Notes under the pieces: model-generated
Told to the model about the DNA's origin: nothing
Database searches by the model: none
The model's input: only the letters and a program-made list of their open reading frames with translations
Translations under genes and position numbers: made by a program
Part shown: positions 34,630-46,970 of the stretch, in pieces
How positions within the stretch are numbered: the stretch's first letter is position 1
How the letters are laid out: every line of letters starts with the position of its first letter
Source of the DNA: Oxyruncus cristatus
Taxonomy: Eukaryota > Chordata > Aves > Passeriformes > Cotingidae
DNA: 64,000 nucleotides
NCBI GenBank assembly: GCA_013399855.1
Contig: VXAY01000710.1
Span: 963,337-1,027,336 of the forward strand
Direction: 5' to 3'

Positions 34630-37600
34630 ATGGCCATATGGAATATAGGACCATAAATCCTGAGGATTAGGGTATTTGGTCATTCTAGTAATTCATTTGG
34701 TTATGTTAGTGATCCTTGTAGCTTCACATCTTTACTAATATAAACAAGGCTTCATATCAGCCTAGGAAGTTTTATTCCTCAGGTTTCAGCACTACATTCA
34801 AGTGCAAAGGGATCTTCACTTACAGTGATTCCCTCTCTAAAACAGCCATTTTTCAGTTTTATTGTGAAGTTGATAATCCCAGAAATAGCATTACATATGT
34901 GTGACTACTCAAGCACCAAACCTAGAATTGTGCCTAAACTGCAGCACATATGGTACACAAAAAAAAGAAATTGAACAGAGTTCCTAGTTGTTGATAGATG
35001 TTGTTCTCAGCAGCACTGACAGGGTTTCTTGATACAATCTATCGGTTCATAATCTATTTAATACTTGTATATTGATGAGATCTGGATACCTGGTTGAGGC
35101 TTTTGTGCTTAATGGACACAGAGAAAGAGTCTATCATGTTCTGCTGAAAGACTGGAGTATTTTTAATACCCAGAGGTTGTGAAGTCTCCTTTTAAGATGC
35201 AAAGTGTACAGACAGTATCTGGTAGTGGAGGTGAAGATAAATTAATATACGACTGCGGCAAAGAAATCGGGCTTTTTTTTTCCTCGTAAGAGTCTTGATG
35301 AAAGGCTTTTAAGTTTCTGCTTTAGATGAAAATACTTTTGGAAAAGATGAGAAATGTTTTGCAAGACTTTCCTTTCTTAGAAATATTATCTCGACGGTAT
35401 CAGTTAGCTTACTCATATTTTGCCCATTTGTTAATTAAAAAAATGTGAGCTGAGAATGAATTCCTGTTTTCTCTTTTTTTTCATGATAAGCTCATTTACC
35501 TACTTCTTACTGGTTGAACTTACCTGCTCTGGTATTTCTGGTAAGCATTAAAGTAATGAAGAATTTGGTATACTACATCACAAAAGGAAAAAAGTATGAT
35601 GTACTTAGAGGTTGCTACCATGACCACAAGCACCTATAATATTGGTATTTGTGAGAAAGGAAAGTATTGCATTTGAAGTCCTAGTTCTCTAATGAACAAT
35701 TTTGAACTTTTACATTCTAGTTTTCAGGTGGGAAGTTATCTTTCCGTGAACGTAATTCATCTGCCTGGATAGAACGTTATTCTGTATATTAATTAAACAG
35801 AAGATGATTTCTGAAAATATGTTTTGCGTAATTAGGTTATAAAGTTGTCCCTTGCTGATAAAAACAGGAACTAACTGTTAAATACAGATTTTTTATTTTT
35901 TCTTTTCCTTGGAACTACCTCTGAAAAAATAATACACTTTGGAAATTCTCCAAGCTTTGTCAGATATACCTTAGAAACATCATATCTATGACATTTCTTT
36001 TTTTTTTTTTTTTCTCTTTACTAAAAAACTACACTGCCTAGGGTTCACTATTTGGGTCTTCTTTTCACAATCTGGACTGAAAACCTTCATGTCTAGACAC
36101 TGGCACCTAACCTCACAGCTCAGAGACAGCCTTGTCTCTCATTAGATAATGGCAGCTTCCTGAGTGAGACTGATGCTAACTATGCAAATAAGAAGTTGTC
36201 AAGTTCCCTTCCCTTTCAAAGTCAAAAAGGTCAGCTTAAGCACTCTGCCTGGCATACATAAGAACAAAGGAAAAATAGCTCTGTCTCTGCTGATTGGTGC
36301 ATCTGTGTCCTCAGGCACCTTTTCTTGGTTTGTCCCCTGTAGAAAGTAAGCCTCTAATCCTTGATAAGGAAGAGCTAAGAACAAATACATACATAGTTAG
36401 AGTTCAGCCTCTTTACAGAGGCTGAGCTGTCTGATATTAACTCCTCACTGGCCATGGTGTCAGATGTGAGAAGTCAGTTTTTTCTCTTTCCCAGTCTATA
36501 TGAGCCATATGAAACCTATATCTAACTTTCTATTGGTCTGTTCTGGAGATCACTACGGTGTCTGTTGAAAGTTTACAAAGCTGATACTGCCCATGCATAG
36601 GCAAGCCAAAAAAACACTGTCTCTTATAACAAGCCCTCACCCTCTAGGTGCCCAAGCTCCCACTTATCATAAACATCTTTTATTTTTAGTTCATGTAAAT
36701 ACAGAAGCAACCCAAATTCTAGGTAGGTGGAAGTATCTAAGACCTCAACTGAATGACTGAAACACGAGCTAGGACTGATATCAGTGTTCCCACCAGGCTA
36801 AACACTACCCAAAGTTAGTGTTAATCCAAGGAGTATCACACAGGCACGTGCAAGACAGCATGGTAAATGTAGGAGCTTTCATTTGTACATTAGTTTATAC
36901 CTCTATAAAGATAACTAAGTCTTATGTTTAATGGTAATATCCTGGTTTCAGCAGATGGAAAAAAATGTAATATTTTATGAGTTAATAAATGTAAATTCTG
37001 TATTGATGACAATGAGATCAAAATCTAAAATGTTGCTTTGTAAAGGAAGAGGGACAGGAAAACCAAAACCTTTTCTTGATATCAGAGTGAATGCAATTAA
37101 TATTGTATCTTTAAGGAGGTCTATGGTGACAAAATAACTTTTCCTAGTCTTACTGAAGTTTTTGCAAAAAAGTAATTCTCCTTGAATTTTATCCAACTCA
37201 TGTTAGTAAATTCCACAGTTTCTACTGGGTGGGAGAAGTCCCTGCTCTTTAACATTAAGAGGTGGTGGCATTAGACTTCTGCATGCCCCTTAAATGTCAA
37301 AGTCCAGTATTCAGTTGCAGTTTGCATTCACTAAGGACTTAGCTGCTCTCTAATTCAACTGTCTCCTACTCACACTGCCAGTAGAGCCAGTTTAATTGAG
37401 AGCTGTACGGAGGTGCTAACAGCCTGAATGCCCATATTGCACTGTCTGCTGTGAGTCACTTTCATGCCAATGAACTATATTCTAACTATTTTAACTACTG
37501 ACTCTTCGGAGGTCTGGGGCGGGGGGGCGCGGAAGGCAAAATTATTTCCTTCTTTTCTTTCCTTTACATCCATTTTTGGTGAGGATAAAAGAATGAGTTG

Positions 37601-40542
37601 CCTCGGGAACTCCACAAAGGGGATTCAGGGTTGTGAATAGAGGACAGAAGTAACTCTTTAGGGAATGTAGCCTACTTTTTCTTTTTGGCATTTACAGTGG
37701 CTAGTCCCTGCTAGTCTTTCTCTCTTTCTCAATCTTTATAAGATCATCATGAATTGCACTGTGCAGCAGGACAGACAAAGAGAAACAAAGCACTGCAGAG
37801 GTCGGCATCCTAAACTCGTATGAGCCTTATGCATCCAGCTCCCTAGACTCACAATATAACAGTGGAGAAAATCGTGTTCCTGTAAATTCATTGGCCACTA
37901 GCTTTACATGAGGCTTTCTCAGATGATTTCTAAAAGTTTGAGCAGAGCTGAAGTAGGGAACCACTATATAGTGTTAACAGGATTTGAAAGTATAATCTCA
38001 AGTATCTTAGCAAAAAAATTTCGAGTATTGCATTCCTTGAAATTTTCTCCAGACAAGTAAGGAAAATTTTGGTAAGACTGGATATATACAAGAATTATAA
38101 CAATATTTCACTTGGAAAGTTCAAATCCTTAACTGTCACTACTCTGCAGTCTGATTTTCACCCCTGTGGTTTCATATGGGGATATTCTATATTCATATCC
38201 TTCCAAAATTAAGTATTCATAAAGACTTATGAGGCCTGTACTTTATGCATTTTGCCACCTCTGGATTTGTTTCAACATTTTTTTCAATTGCCTCTTTAGC
38301 AAAGTCATGAATATTTGTTGCTGGCAGAAAGAAGTCTCATTTTCCAACCTGGCTATCTGGCCATCTGTTTGCAGATCACTAGAATTTATATTCTCCCATC
38401 CAGGGAATTTCTAGATGTTTCTGAATCAGAGAATTCCCATTTGTCAGCTTTCATTACCATGTCCTTTCCCAGGCTGAATCTGATGAAGGAACAAAACCAA
38501 GAGCAGCTGTTTTAGTTTCAAGATGCTTTAAATAAGGGGAGAATGAGGGCTTGACTCAGTATGCAGTGGCTAATTTTTTAGAAAGGTTTTACATACAATT
38601 ATTTTTAATTTTATTGGTCATTGTGTCATGAAAACAATGTATAGGTATGTAGTGATGAGAAAATTATCTTAATAAGAGATCAAATTTAGACAGATCTAGA
38701 AATCAGTAAGGAACTATTTATCTGGCCTGAGTGCCATTCCATGATACGTTCATATTATAGGAATTCCAGAGAAAAATTGTTGTACAGTAATTACATTTGG
38801 AGTCAATTGCAAACTAGTAGGGACTGCAAATATGAGAAGAGGCAGAGTAAAATTCCTTTTTTTCTTTTTTTTTTCCTTCAGAAAACAAAGATTGTAAATA
38901 CCTGCTATTTCACGCATGACTGATGAATCCGCTCACTGTACTTCACTCAGATAAGGACATTTAGAATATACCTGCTTCATAACTTGAGGCAAAGTAAAGA
39001 TATGTCCAAATTAGCTACCTCCAAGATAGATAGAAGCAGTAGAGTAGTGTAAATGTAGCACATCACATGAACCTGAAGGTAACTTGCTCCAAAGTACCAG
39101 CAGAGTGTCTGACTTATTCCTGTCTGCACCAGGCCGTGTACACATGCAGCAGAAATTTTGAGGCAGTCTTGCTTAACTCTTCATAGGTCATAATCTGTCT
39201 TTCTATTACTGAAGGTAATCTTAATCTTATTCTATCACTGTGTTGGTCAGCATGAACTGCCCTTCTAAAGATGGGAATTTATAAGCTTCCTTTTCATAAA
39301 GGTTGCTTTCACCATTCTAGCAGTTTCTAGGATTTACATAATCACATGTTTTTAAAAATTCTGCTCAGAAACTGTTCCTTGCTGTGAAGGGGACTTGCTA
39401 ATTGTTTAGGACTATAGATAACATTGTTATTTTAGGCACTTTCTCGTAAACCCCAAAAATGGACCAGAAAAGTAAGAAAATAATAAGGAATAGTACATTT
39501 CCTTTCTGAAGATCTGGAGAAGACTCACAGACTTAATGCAACTCAAAGTAGAAAGCAATTTTCATCCATGAAGACAGTTAAAAAGTAGAACTTTGCAGTG
39601 ACAATGAGATCTATTGCAGATTGTTATTGTATAGCTTGAAAATTTTCTTGTAACCTCACCTACTACTGCAAGAATGTACAAATACATTCTTACTTTTATG
39701 TGTCTTGTTCTGCATAATACGGAAAGGCAATCCTGTAAGTCCAAAATAAGAGCAGTGTTTTGTAAGAAAACAGTAACCTAGCTTGTACTATATGTATATG
39801 TATTTATGAAGATGGTAAAACACAGATTTATCTAATAGATCTTCAATTCCCACCTGAGAAGAGAGGTGAGATTGAGGAAGGGCTGACATAGGGAATGCAG
39901 TAACAAAACTGGATGATTTTAAAAGTACGCAAACTATTCAGTGACTGAGAACAGATCTACAGACCTGCAAATCAACTCAGTTTGGGGAAGATCTGAAAAA
40001 GTTTGTGGGCAGAAATCCAGTACCTTCCCATCCTAAAGCATTAATCTAGTCTTCAAAGGTGGGAGATCTGAGGAGAAGTAAGGAAAGTCCTATGACCCAG
40101 AAATCAATAATACATAAGATGGCATCTCTAATATATTGTGTTATATGTATAATAAAATCAATGTTCACTGCAGAAGAAACCAAAGAACTGAACATCAAAT
40201 GAGAATCTGAGTAGTAGACTTCTCCTTTAGCTTTGCCATTTATTTGGACTTGGAATTTCACTTCAAAGAAGAAGGTTGCATCCTCATTGCATACACATAT
40301 ATTCAGATATCTGAGACTAGAGTACCAGAATGTGATAGATTCTTATAAGAATTTTAATTATATTAGAAGCTTCAAATATATTGTTGTGAATTTTCATTAA
40401 TGATGAAACTTTTGTGCCAGCTTTGACTAAAAATTCAGTGCTTCACTAATCAGGATTCCTATGCCTAAGTAACTCATTAGATGTCCCTAAAAACTACTCA
40501 CACATAGTTCAAGATGGTCAAAATTTAAATAAATTTTTATGA
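34630..40542. other. Long unique AT-rich stretch
   Basis: No gene or interspersed repeat recognised over nearly 6 kb. A run of 16 T lies at 35,998-36,013, and a G-rich patch at 37,508-37,534 is listed separately. Frames of 60-73 codons at 36.2, 37.0, 38.3 and 39.6 kb have no splice-site or family support. Confidence 0.5.
37508..37534 (+). repeat. G-rich, CpG-containing tract
   Basis: 'ggaggtctggggcgggggggcg' followed by 'cggaagg'. It has runs of four and seven G plus several GG pairs, enough for an imperfect G-quadruplex. It is the most GC-rich short patch in its neighbourhood. It is not long enough to be a CpG island, and no promoter elements were seen. Confidence 0.6.
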
Positions 40543-40560
40543 GGCCACTAGATGGTGCCA
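40543..40560 (+). promoter_or_regulatory. CTCF-like motif (plus strand)
   Basis: GGCCACTAGATGGTGCCA matches the vertebrate CTCF core (CCASYAGRKGGCRG) except for a T where C is usual, a change expected from CpG decay. It lies in unique AT-rich DNA. It is oriented opposite to the motif at 26,066. Binding is not shown by sequence alone. Confidence 0.4.
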
Positions 40561-43159
40561 TATATATTGTTATATGCCTCAGAAAACAAAATTCTGGGGA
40601 AAACTGAAAGAACGAACTAACAACCAAGACATAATACTGCTTCTTGAAATAGTAAGTTTGTGTTTAGATATTATTTTCCATTGGCTCCATCCTGTTATTT
40701 CTCTCTACTACCTCAATTTTTACTGTTCTTCCTTCTGTGCATTCAGTGGGACTATACACTTCAGAGGGGTCATCACAAGAGTGCCAATTCAGTTTAGTGT
40801 ATGAGACAGAGAGCCTTCTATTTTCTCACCATAAATTTCTCAGATTTAATTTCCTTAATATCTTCAGATATTTTGAGAAAGGATCAAGTTTTTAATGTAT
40901 ATTGTTATTGTGTAGTTATCATGGCTTATCTACAATCTAGTTTTCCTTATCAAGTCAACCAGCATTGACTCCTGCACAGTACTCAACTGTGTAAGGCAGC
41001 AAGTCTTGTGAGGTTTCCATCCTCTTGGGTTTTGTACTGGTGTAAGTTGAATTATTCTATAAGTTGTGTAGTGAGTGCTTTTAAGAAAATAATCCTGATG
41101 AATAGGTATTGTGTGAAAGTACAGAAAAGCTATTGAGTGACATTTGGCATTTGAATGACACAATATGTGTTCATAAAAGCCAGCATCATACTACTAGGTA
41201 GTGGGTTGTTTTAAGTTGTCATATATGTTCCTTTCAGATCCATCAGTTTGAAGTCAGAACACAATGCATAAAGAAAGGAATTACATTTGTTCATGGCACT
41301 TAAGACAGCCCACAGCTCATTTTTTTAAGATGGAGATGGGAGTTGCACATGGTGACAATATTCAAAGTATATTTAGAGTTAAATTTGCAGTGAAGATAAA
41401 TTTCTGGCTGTTTAGTTCAGTTTTTAAGTTGACGTTTCACTTCTTAGTGTCTGAGACCTTCTGACACGTGACATCCAACCTCAACTTGAGACTACTTTAC
41501 AAGTAGTTTTATGCTTTTATTTCTGACCTATTTTAATTTTGAAAGTTTTGTTTATTTTTTCCCATGTAAAATCTATTTTTACATGTTTACTTTGGATAAT
41601 GACCAGGGAAGTCAGTGAAGCTATAAGCAGAGAAAAGAAAAGATGATCACTCAGGTCAATTGCTGAATATTGAAAAGGCCAAAGTAATAAAGCATAGCAC
41701 TATAATTCATAAAGTATGTGAGGCATTAAAAAGTCATGCAGGTTCAGATTTTGATCAAGATTTATTGTAGACAAAAATCAACCAGAACTTGATTATTTTT
41801 TCAGTACAAATATGGTAGAGAAGATAAAATAGTATAAATTTACTGTATCCTAAAAGACCTCAAGAAATCAGACTGCTCACTTGCTCTTCTCCATCAGATG
41901 TGGTCAAGGCTAACATTTAATGAAAGACTTTCTCTGTGCTACAGAGAGGAGATGAAGGAGTCATCTAGTACCATTATTTCTAGCTTCATCCCAATACAGT
42001 CTTGCATGATTTTGCCATCAGAAGTGCTTTTTATTGGATGAAGATTCCAGGCACTTCCTTCTAGTATTTCAGCAATCTCCAGCTTAAGAAGCTACATATA
42101 ATTCATATATTAATTCTGCTAGTCATATTGAAGTAATGGGATAGAGTTCTATTTCACTTAATCATGTACGAATAGGTAGCACAAGGTAGTCCTTGACTGG
42201 AAAGCCTTACTGTTTAATTTCCATCAGAAACAGCAGAGTTTTACAGCAAAAAATGGACCACAGTGTCAGATGATACTTTCATAGCAAATAGAAGTAGGTG
42301 CAAATGTAGATACTGTGCTTTGGGAATGAGACAGGATAGTAAAAAATGAAGTAAAGAGATATTTTCAGGAGATAAATGTACTCATAGCCCTCACCTAGAT
42401 GAAATATAAGTAAGCTGCACCTTTGCCAGTGAATCATAGGGTTATAGACATATAAGCGACACCAGGAGCTCAGAGTTTCCATTCTGTGCTTTATACATAC
42501 GTGACTGGGCATTTTAATTAAATATAGGTGACAATAAGTTGGATCTTAAAAAGATAGACAAGGAAGTTATATTTGCTGAAGCAAATAAATAGCTGTCAAC
42601 TGAAAGTTGTAAAGGATTGTATCAACAATAATTCAGAGACTGTTAATAACAGGAGGCAAAACTGAAATGGTCCTACATGTCTAAAGTAGAGAACCAGAGC
42701 GTTAAAACTAAATGAGCAGACATAGAGTTATTTCGTGTATGTTTAAGTCATTCCTCTTCCTCAACTCCTGCTCTATCACCAACAGCAGTTCAGCATTGGC
42801 CATACTGTCCAAATCTTGAGTTGACTACTAGTCCAAATTCTGCTTTCCGAAGCAATCTTTCAGTTTAACCATCTGTCCTATTATGTCGTATCTGACAGGA
42901 ATGTGAGCTAAATGGGCAAATGTCAGTCAGTTAGAAAGGACCTTCAGCCTCTAATGCCTGACTGCTCTTGGCTCATTACCAGTGCTGCTTAGAAAGTTTT
43001 AAGAATATGAAGAAGGCAATCTTTTATTATATATAAACTACTTCTTGACATTTATTTATACTTTCAAAATTTGAGAAAACACAGAAAGGAATTACTAGTT
43101 CTTTTACTAATAACCCAAACCCCAGATTTGTTTTCAGTTGCAGGATCTCTTCAACTCTT
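40561..43159. other. Unique AT-rich stretch
   Basis: No gene or repeat recognised. The small open frames are chance. Confidence 0.5.
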
Positions 43160-43330
43160 CATTAGACAGCCATAGGAAGATTGCAGCTGCTCCCCTCAGC
43201 CTTTTCCCTGAAGCTCAAAAAATCCAGCTCCTTTAGCTCCTCTCAAAGTGCATGCTTTGTATCTTCTCTTGTCACCTTGGTGGTCCTTCAGAGATATTCC
43301 TCCAGATTTGGTCCATCTATTTGTTCTGAG
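43160..43330 (-). mobile_element. Eroded CR1 fragment (minus)
   Basis: 'agctgctcccctcagccttt' and the bases to 'cagctcctttagctcctctc' follow the CR1 pattern 'tctcccctcagcctcctctt' onward, then 'cttctcttgtcaccttggtg' with 'gtccttc' corresponds to the CR1 'cttcaccaacctggttgccc' region. It is an old, degraded ORF2 3' fragment lacking the 3' terminus. The frames of 101-115 codons that cross it are not genes. Boundaries are approximate, and the right limit could extend to about 43,350. Confidence 0.65.
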
Positions 43331-45854
43331 GTCTCAGCCTGGACTGGATACACCAGAAGTGGTCACCTGGGTACCAAGAAAGCAGCCAATCCAAAAGAAA
43401 TGCTATGGCCAAGGCCTGAGGCAACTCTCTTGGCTAGAAACCATAATGTTCCCCATTATCTCAGGGCCTTCTATTTGTGGTCTTAAAAAGTGGGGATTTT
43501 TGGTGTTTGTTTTTTTTCCAAATCATTGCCTTTTTAGAAAATCAGCTCTAAAGAGAGAGAGAAAGTTAAATATTAAAATAGCTGTTAAAGTCTAAAGGTA
43601 TTTATTCAGAAAGTGAAAGTCCACTTTAAATGCTCAGTCTAGTGAAATGTTCCAAATACTTGGATTTGCTACAAGTTATTGTCATTACAAACTGGCTGGT
43701 AGCTGCAGGATACTGTCCTATGGGATGTGACCTGTGAGTGAGAGTTAAATTTTAAGCCTGGATAGGGCCACGAAGATTTAGCCATGTGTGAAAGGTCTGC
43801 GCAAACAAACCAAACAAAATATGGAAGTCCTTCTCCTACGTTCACTGCTAGTTTTTGTTTTTGTTTTCCCAGGGAATGCAAACATGTTTCACAAATTTTC
43901 ATCCTTCTGGGAATAATGTGCTAGCTCTTTTAAGGACAAATACATTATTTTGCTTAGCCTGATCAACTGACAAGAGAAATATGCTGGTTTTGTGGTTTTT
44001 TGCTGTCATATGAAGTTATTCAATTCTTAGATTGTTCTGGATAATTTGTCAAATATTTATGTGCATTTTATTTCTGATCTTAATCGTACAATCAGCTAGA
44101 TCAAAAATCATCTCTATTTATTTCTAAATGATCTAGGGAATTGGAACCCCTATAAAATTACTAATTCCCAGATTACCACCTATTAACCCTGTACCCTACT
44201 CAAAAGTATTCCTGCATTTTGATAATATGGCTTAGAGAAAACCACAATAGAAGTAAACAGATTGTTTAGATGTCCAAGACCTCGTAATAACACTATGTAA
44301 AAACCTGTAAATATGTAAATGGTCTTGATAAGCAAGTTACTTCATTCTGAACTACCCTTGTTTCCCTCTCCAATGCAGAATGCCTTCCAAGTCTTTTCTT
44401 TTGAACATCACCCATGTATGATCTCTTATATTCTGCAAAGCCTTTTCTAATCTGAAAACTTCACTTCTCTTGTAATTTTATTATCCAAACAAAACAGGTC
44501 TGTGTTAGGGATTTCTTCTCAGTTATTGCCAATGAGAAGATTATGCAAAACATTTGCCATAGGTGACTGAAGAAAATTGTAAACCGTAAAAGCCTACAGA
44601 CTTGAATCTAGTTGTATGGAACAGACTTGTTAGTTCTATGCGTTCCCCATTCCCAGCCTTGATTAGCAAAAGTTGCTGGAGAAAATATGACCCAGGAAGA
44701 TCCAGAAAGCAAAATCTGACTCCAGGAATGAGAGTTTAGAAGCTGAGCAGTGTGAACTGGTGCCAGAGCAGATATGGTATCTTATCATTGGTATCTCAGG
44801 GATAAATTTAGAATTTATGGGGTCTTTCATTGAGTTCTTCTCTACTGTTGATATTGTGAAGGTGAGAGTATCAATTTTAGAATTTTGATGAGAAACAAAT
44901 AGTGGCAAAAATATTCAGGACGTGCATTCAGCAAAACTGTATTAGAATGGGAGAAAGGTATGTAGGAGTAAGTAGGTTTGGGATTACTGTGCTTAAGCAG
45001 GATAAAGCTGGTGGAGTAAATTAGATCAATAGTTGAGATGATGACAGAGTGCTCAAAACAGAGAGTAAGAATAACACTGTCACAAAATCAAGAACATTTA
45101 TAGTTTGAATGGGCCTTAAAAGGTCATTACTGGGTGCTGAATCCCTTTAGCCACAAGCACACATTCACACAAACAGTGTCATGCAACCATTATAATGCAG
45201 CATCAACCTTCTAATTTAGAGTTATTTTGACAGCTGATGTCTGTGCAGCAGCTTGCATGAGTAAAGACCTTCATTCAAAGTCAGACAACAATCATATTGC
45301 ACACACTGTTGATTTAAAGTCGATGGGAATCAAATAAACACTTCTGGTTACTGTATTATTGTATCGCATATTCTTCTCACACTTTGGCTCCTTAACATTC
45401 AGAGTTCTGCCACTCTTTTCTTCTGTACTTTTATTATCATAATGCACATCACAACTACATTATAACACTGCAGAGGGCACTGTTGGTGCATATGAGCAGC
45501 AGTTGAGCAAACGCACAATTTCAGCTTCATGAAATGAGGACAGGGGATGTCCACAAGTATCTATTTATTCATTCACTGGTGTCAGACCTATTTGGTCTAT
45601 TGATGCTAAGGGTTTGGTGATGAAATACACCTGGACAAAGACCCTTAGACATAAAGAAAATAGAAATTATAAGATTCCAGTAGTCAAATAGTTCAAAATT
45701 CTTGTATATTTGAAACTTACCAAATAAAAAACATGGCAGAGGGGAAAAAACCCAAACTCTTTCATTTAAATGATGGTTAAACAATTAGTTTTAAATCTCT
45801 GTGCATTTTTGTCTGGGACATCCTAAGTTTTAGATGCCATCATTTGTGTGAACC
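43331..45854. other. Unique AT-rich stretch
   Basis: No gene recognised. The 43,340-43,480 part is somewhat GC-richer and may be further decayed repeat. A weaker CTCF-like word is at about 45,468-45,482. Confidence 0.45.
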
Positions 45855-46970
45855 TGTCTTGGTTTCAGTCAATTTGGAGGGGTGGAGACCTCGGACAGAA
45901 GTCTCCTCCCTCAGATTCAATACCCCCGGGTTCTTCAATACAGAGAGAGAGACCAAACACGCCTGGATGTAAGTGAAAAAATAACTCTTTGCCAAGAAGA
46001 ATTCTAATACCAATACTTATAAAACTGGGTGAAACCAACTGATGAGGACGAACTTCCTAAGCCCCGCCAACCAGACCAAATCGAGCAGGTGGCCGCTTCC
46101 CCTACCTGGGAAAAACCCAGACGACAGGACAGAGACAAGATGGGCTGTCCTTCCATGTGGTTTGCCTCCACCCAGAAAACCTGGCAGGAATGGTTGGAGA
46201 GTCAGTCCTGGCAGGAAATAGCAGATAAGCTGGAATTCGATACCGACAGATGCTTGCATGGTGCTGGGTGAGGATGCAGTGCTGGTACAGGCAGTCGGAG
46301 CAGGACTGCGGATCCCCCAGGGGACTGGAAGAACCTGCAAGACACACATTGGACCCAGAGATGAGACTTAATTGTTCAATTTCAGTGTTCGTAGTCCTGT
46401 CAAGCAGTTGCACTCCAGATCCATCAAGGTGGTGGTGGAGGCCTCAGGTGACGAAGGAAGCCCCAAAACTCAGAGTTTGTAATGCTCAAGTTTGTGTGGA
46501 AATAACTACGGTACCTCCCCTGGTATGGGGAGTTTTACACTGGATGATGCAATAGTATGAGTCACGGGATACTTCAGGAGCCTTCAACGCCTTCTAAGAT
46601 GTTGCAGCTGTCTCTTACATCAGTGGAGCTGAGCCCATTATGGTCCATTATAATTCATCAACAAGCGATGAATACCATCAGGCTGGTTGCGACTGTTCCA
46701 GGGAGTTATCACAGCTGATTCATCTGGGTAAGGAAAAAGAAACACTACCTCACATCACAGAGTTTGCCTCTTTCCTTACCTTGTTTAACACCCAGCTGGT
46801 AGCCTGAGGTGTTGGATGTGGAAGCCTTCAGCCCCTGGCCTGGGTGGCCACTCTGCACATTGTTGACAAAGCACACTGCTGATTGAGGCATCAGCACCAA
46901 TAGTACAGTCTCTTACAGCACCTGGGCGGTCAGTGCAGGTGGTTGAATTTTTGAGTTATTAATCCTAGAA
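45855..46970. mobile_element. Unclassified LTR/ERV-like block
   Basis: A block of about 1.1 kb clearly richer in G+C than the flanks, starting sharply at 'tgtcttggtttcagtcaatt'. The first 170 bp resemble bird LTR terminal sequence: a TG start, a run 'agagagagacc', 'tacccccgggttcttc', and a TATAAAA at 46,018-46,024. The rest (46,030-46,970) has interrupted frames on both strands, such as an 80-codon plus frame rich in Trp/Gln ('KTWQEWLESQSWQEIADKLE') and a 110-codon minus frame. I recognise none of them. I read it as a decayed endogenous retrovirus or other retroelement of a class I cannot name. No target-site duplication was found and the right edge is a guess. Confidence 0.45.

Noticed and set aside
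45466..45484. Possible third CTCF-like word 'ctgcagagggcactg'
   Set aside because: Three of the core positions mismatch, too weak to list as a site.
46017..46349. 110-codon minus-strand frame considered as retroviral gag/pol
   Set aside because: No retroviral motif could be seen, and the opposite strand is equally open because of base composition. I kept it only as part of an unclassified block.
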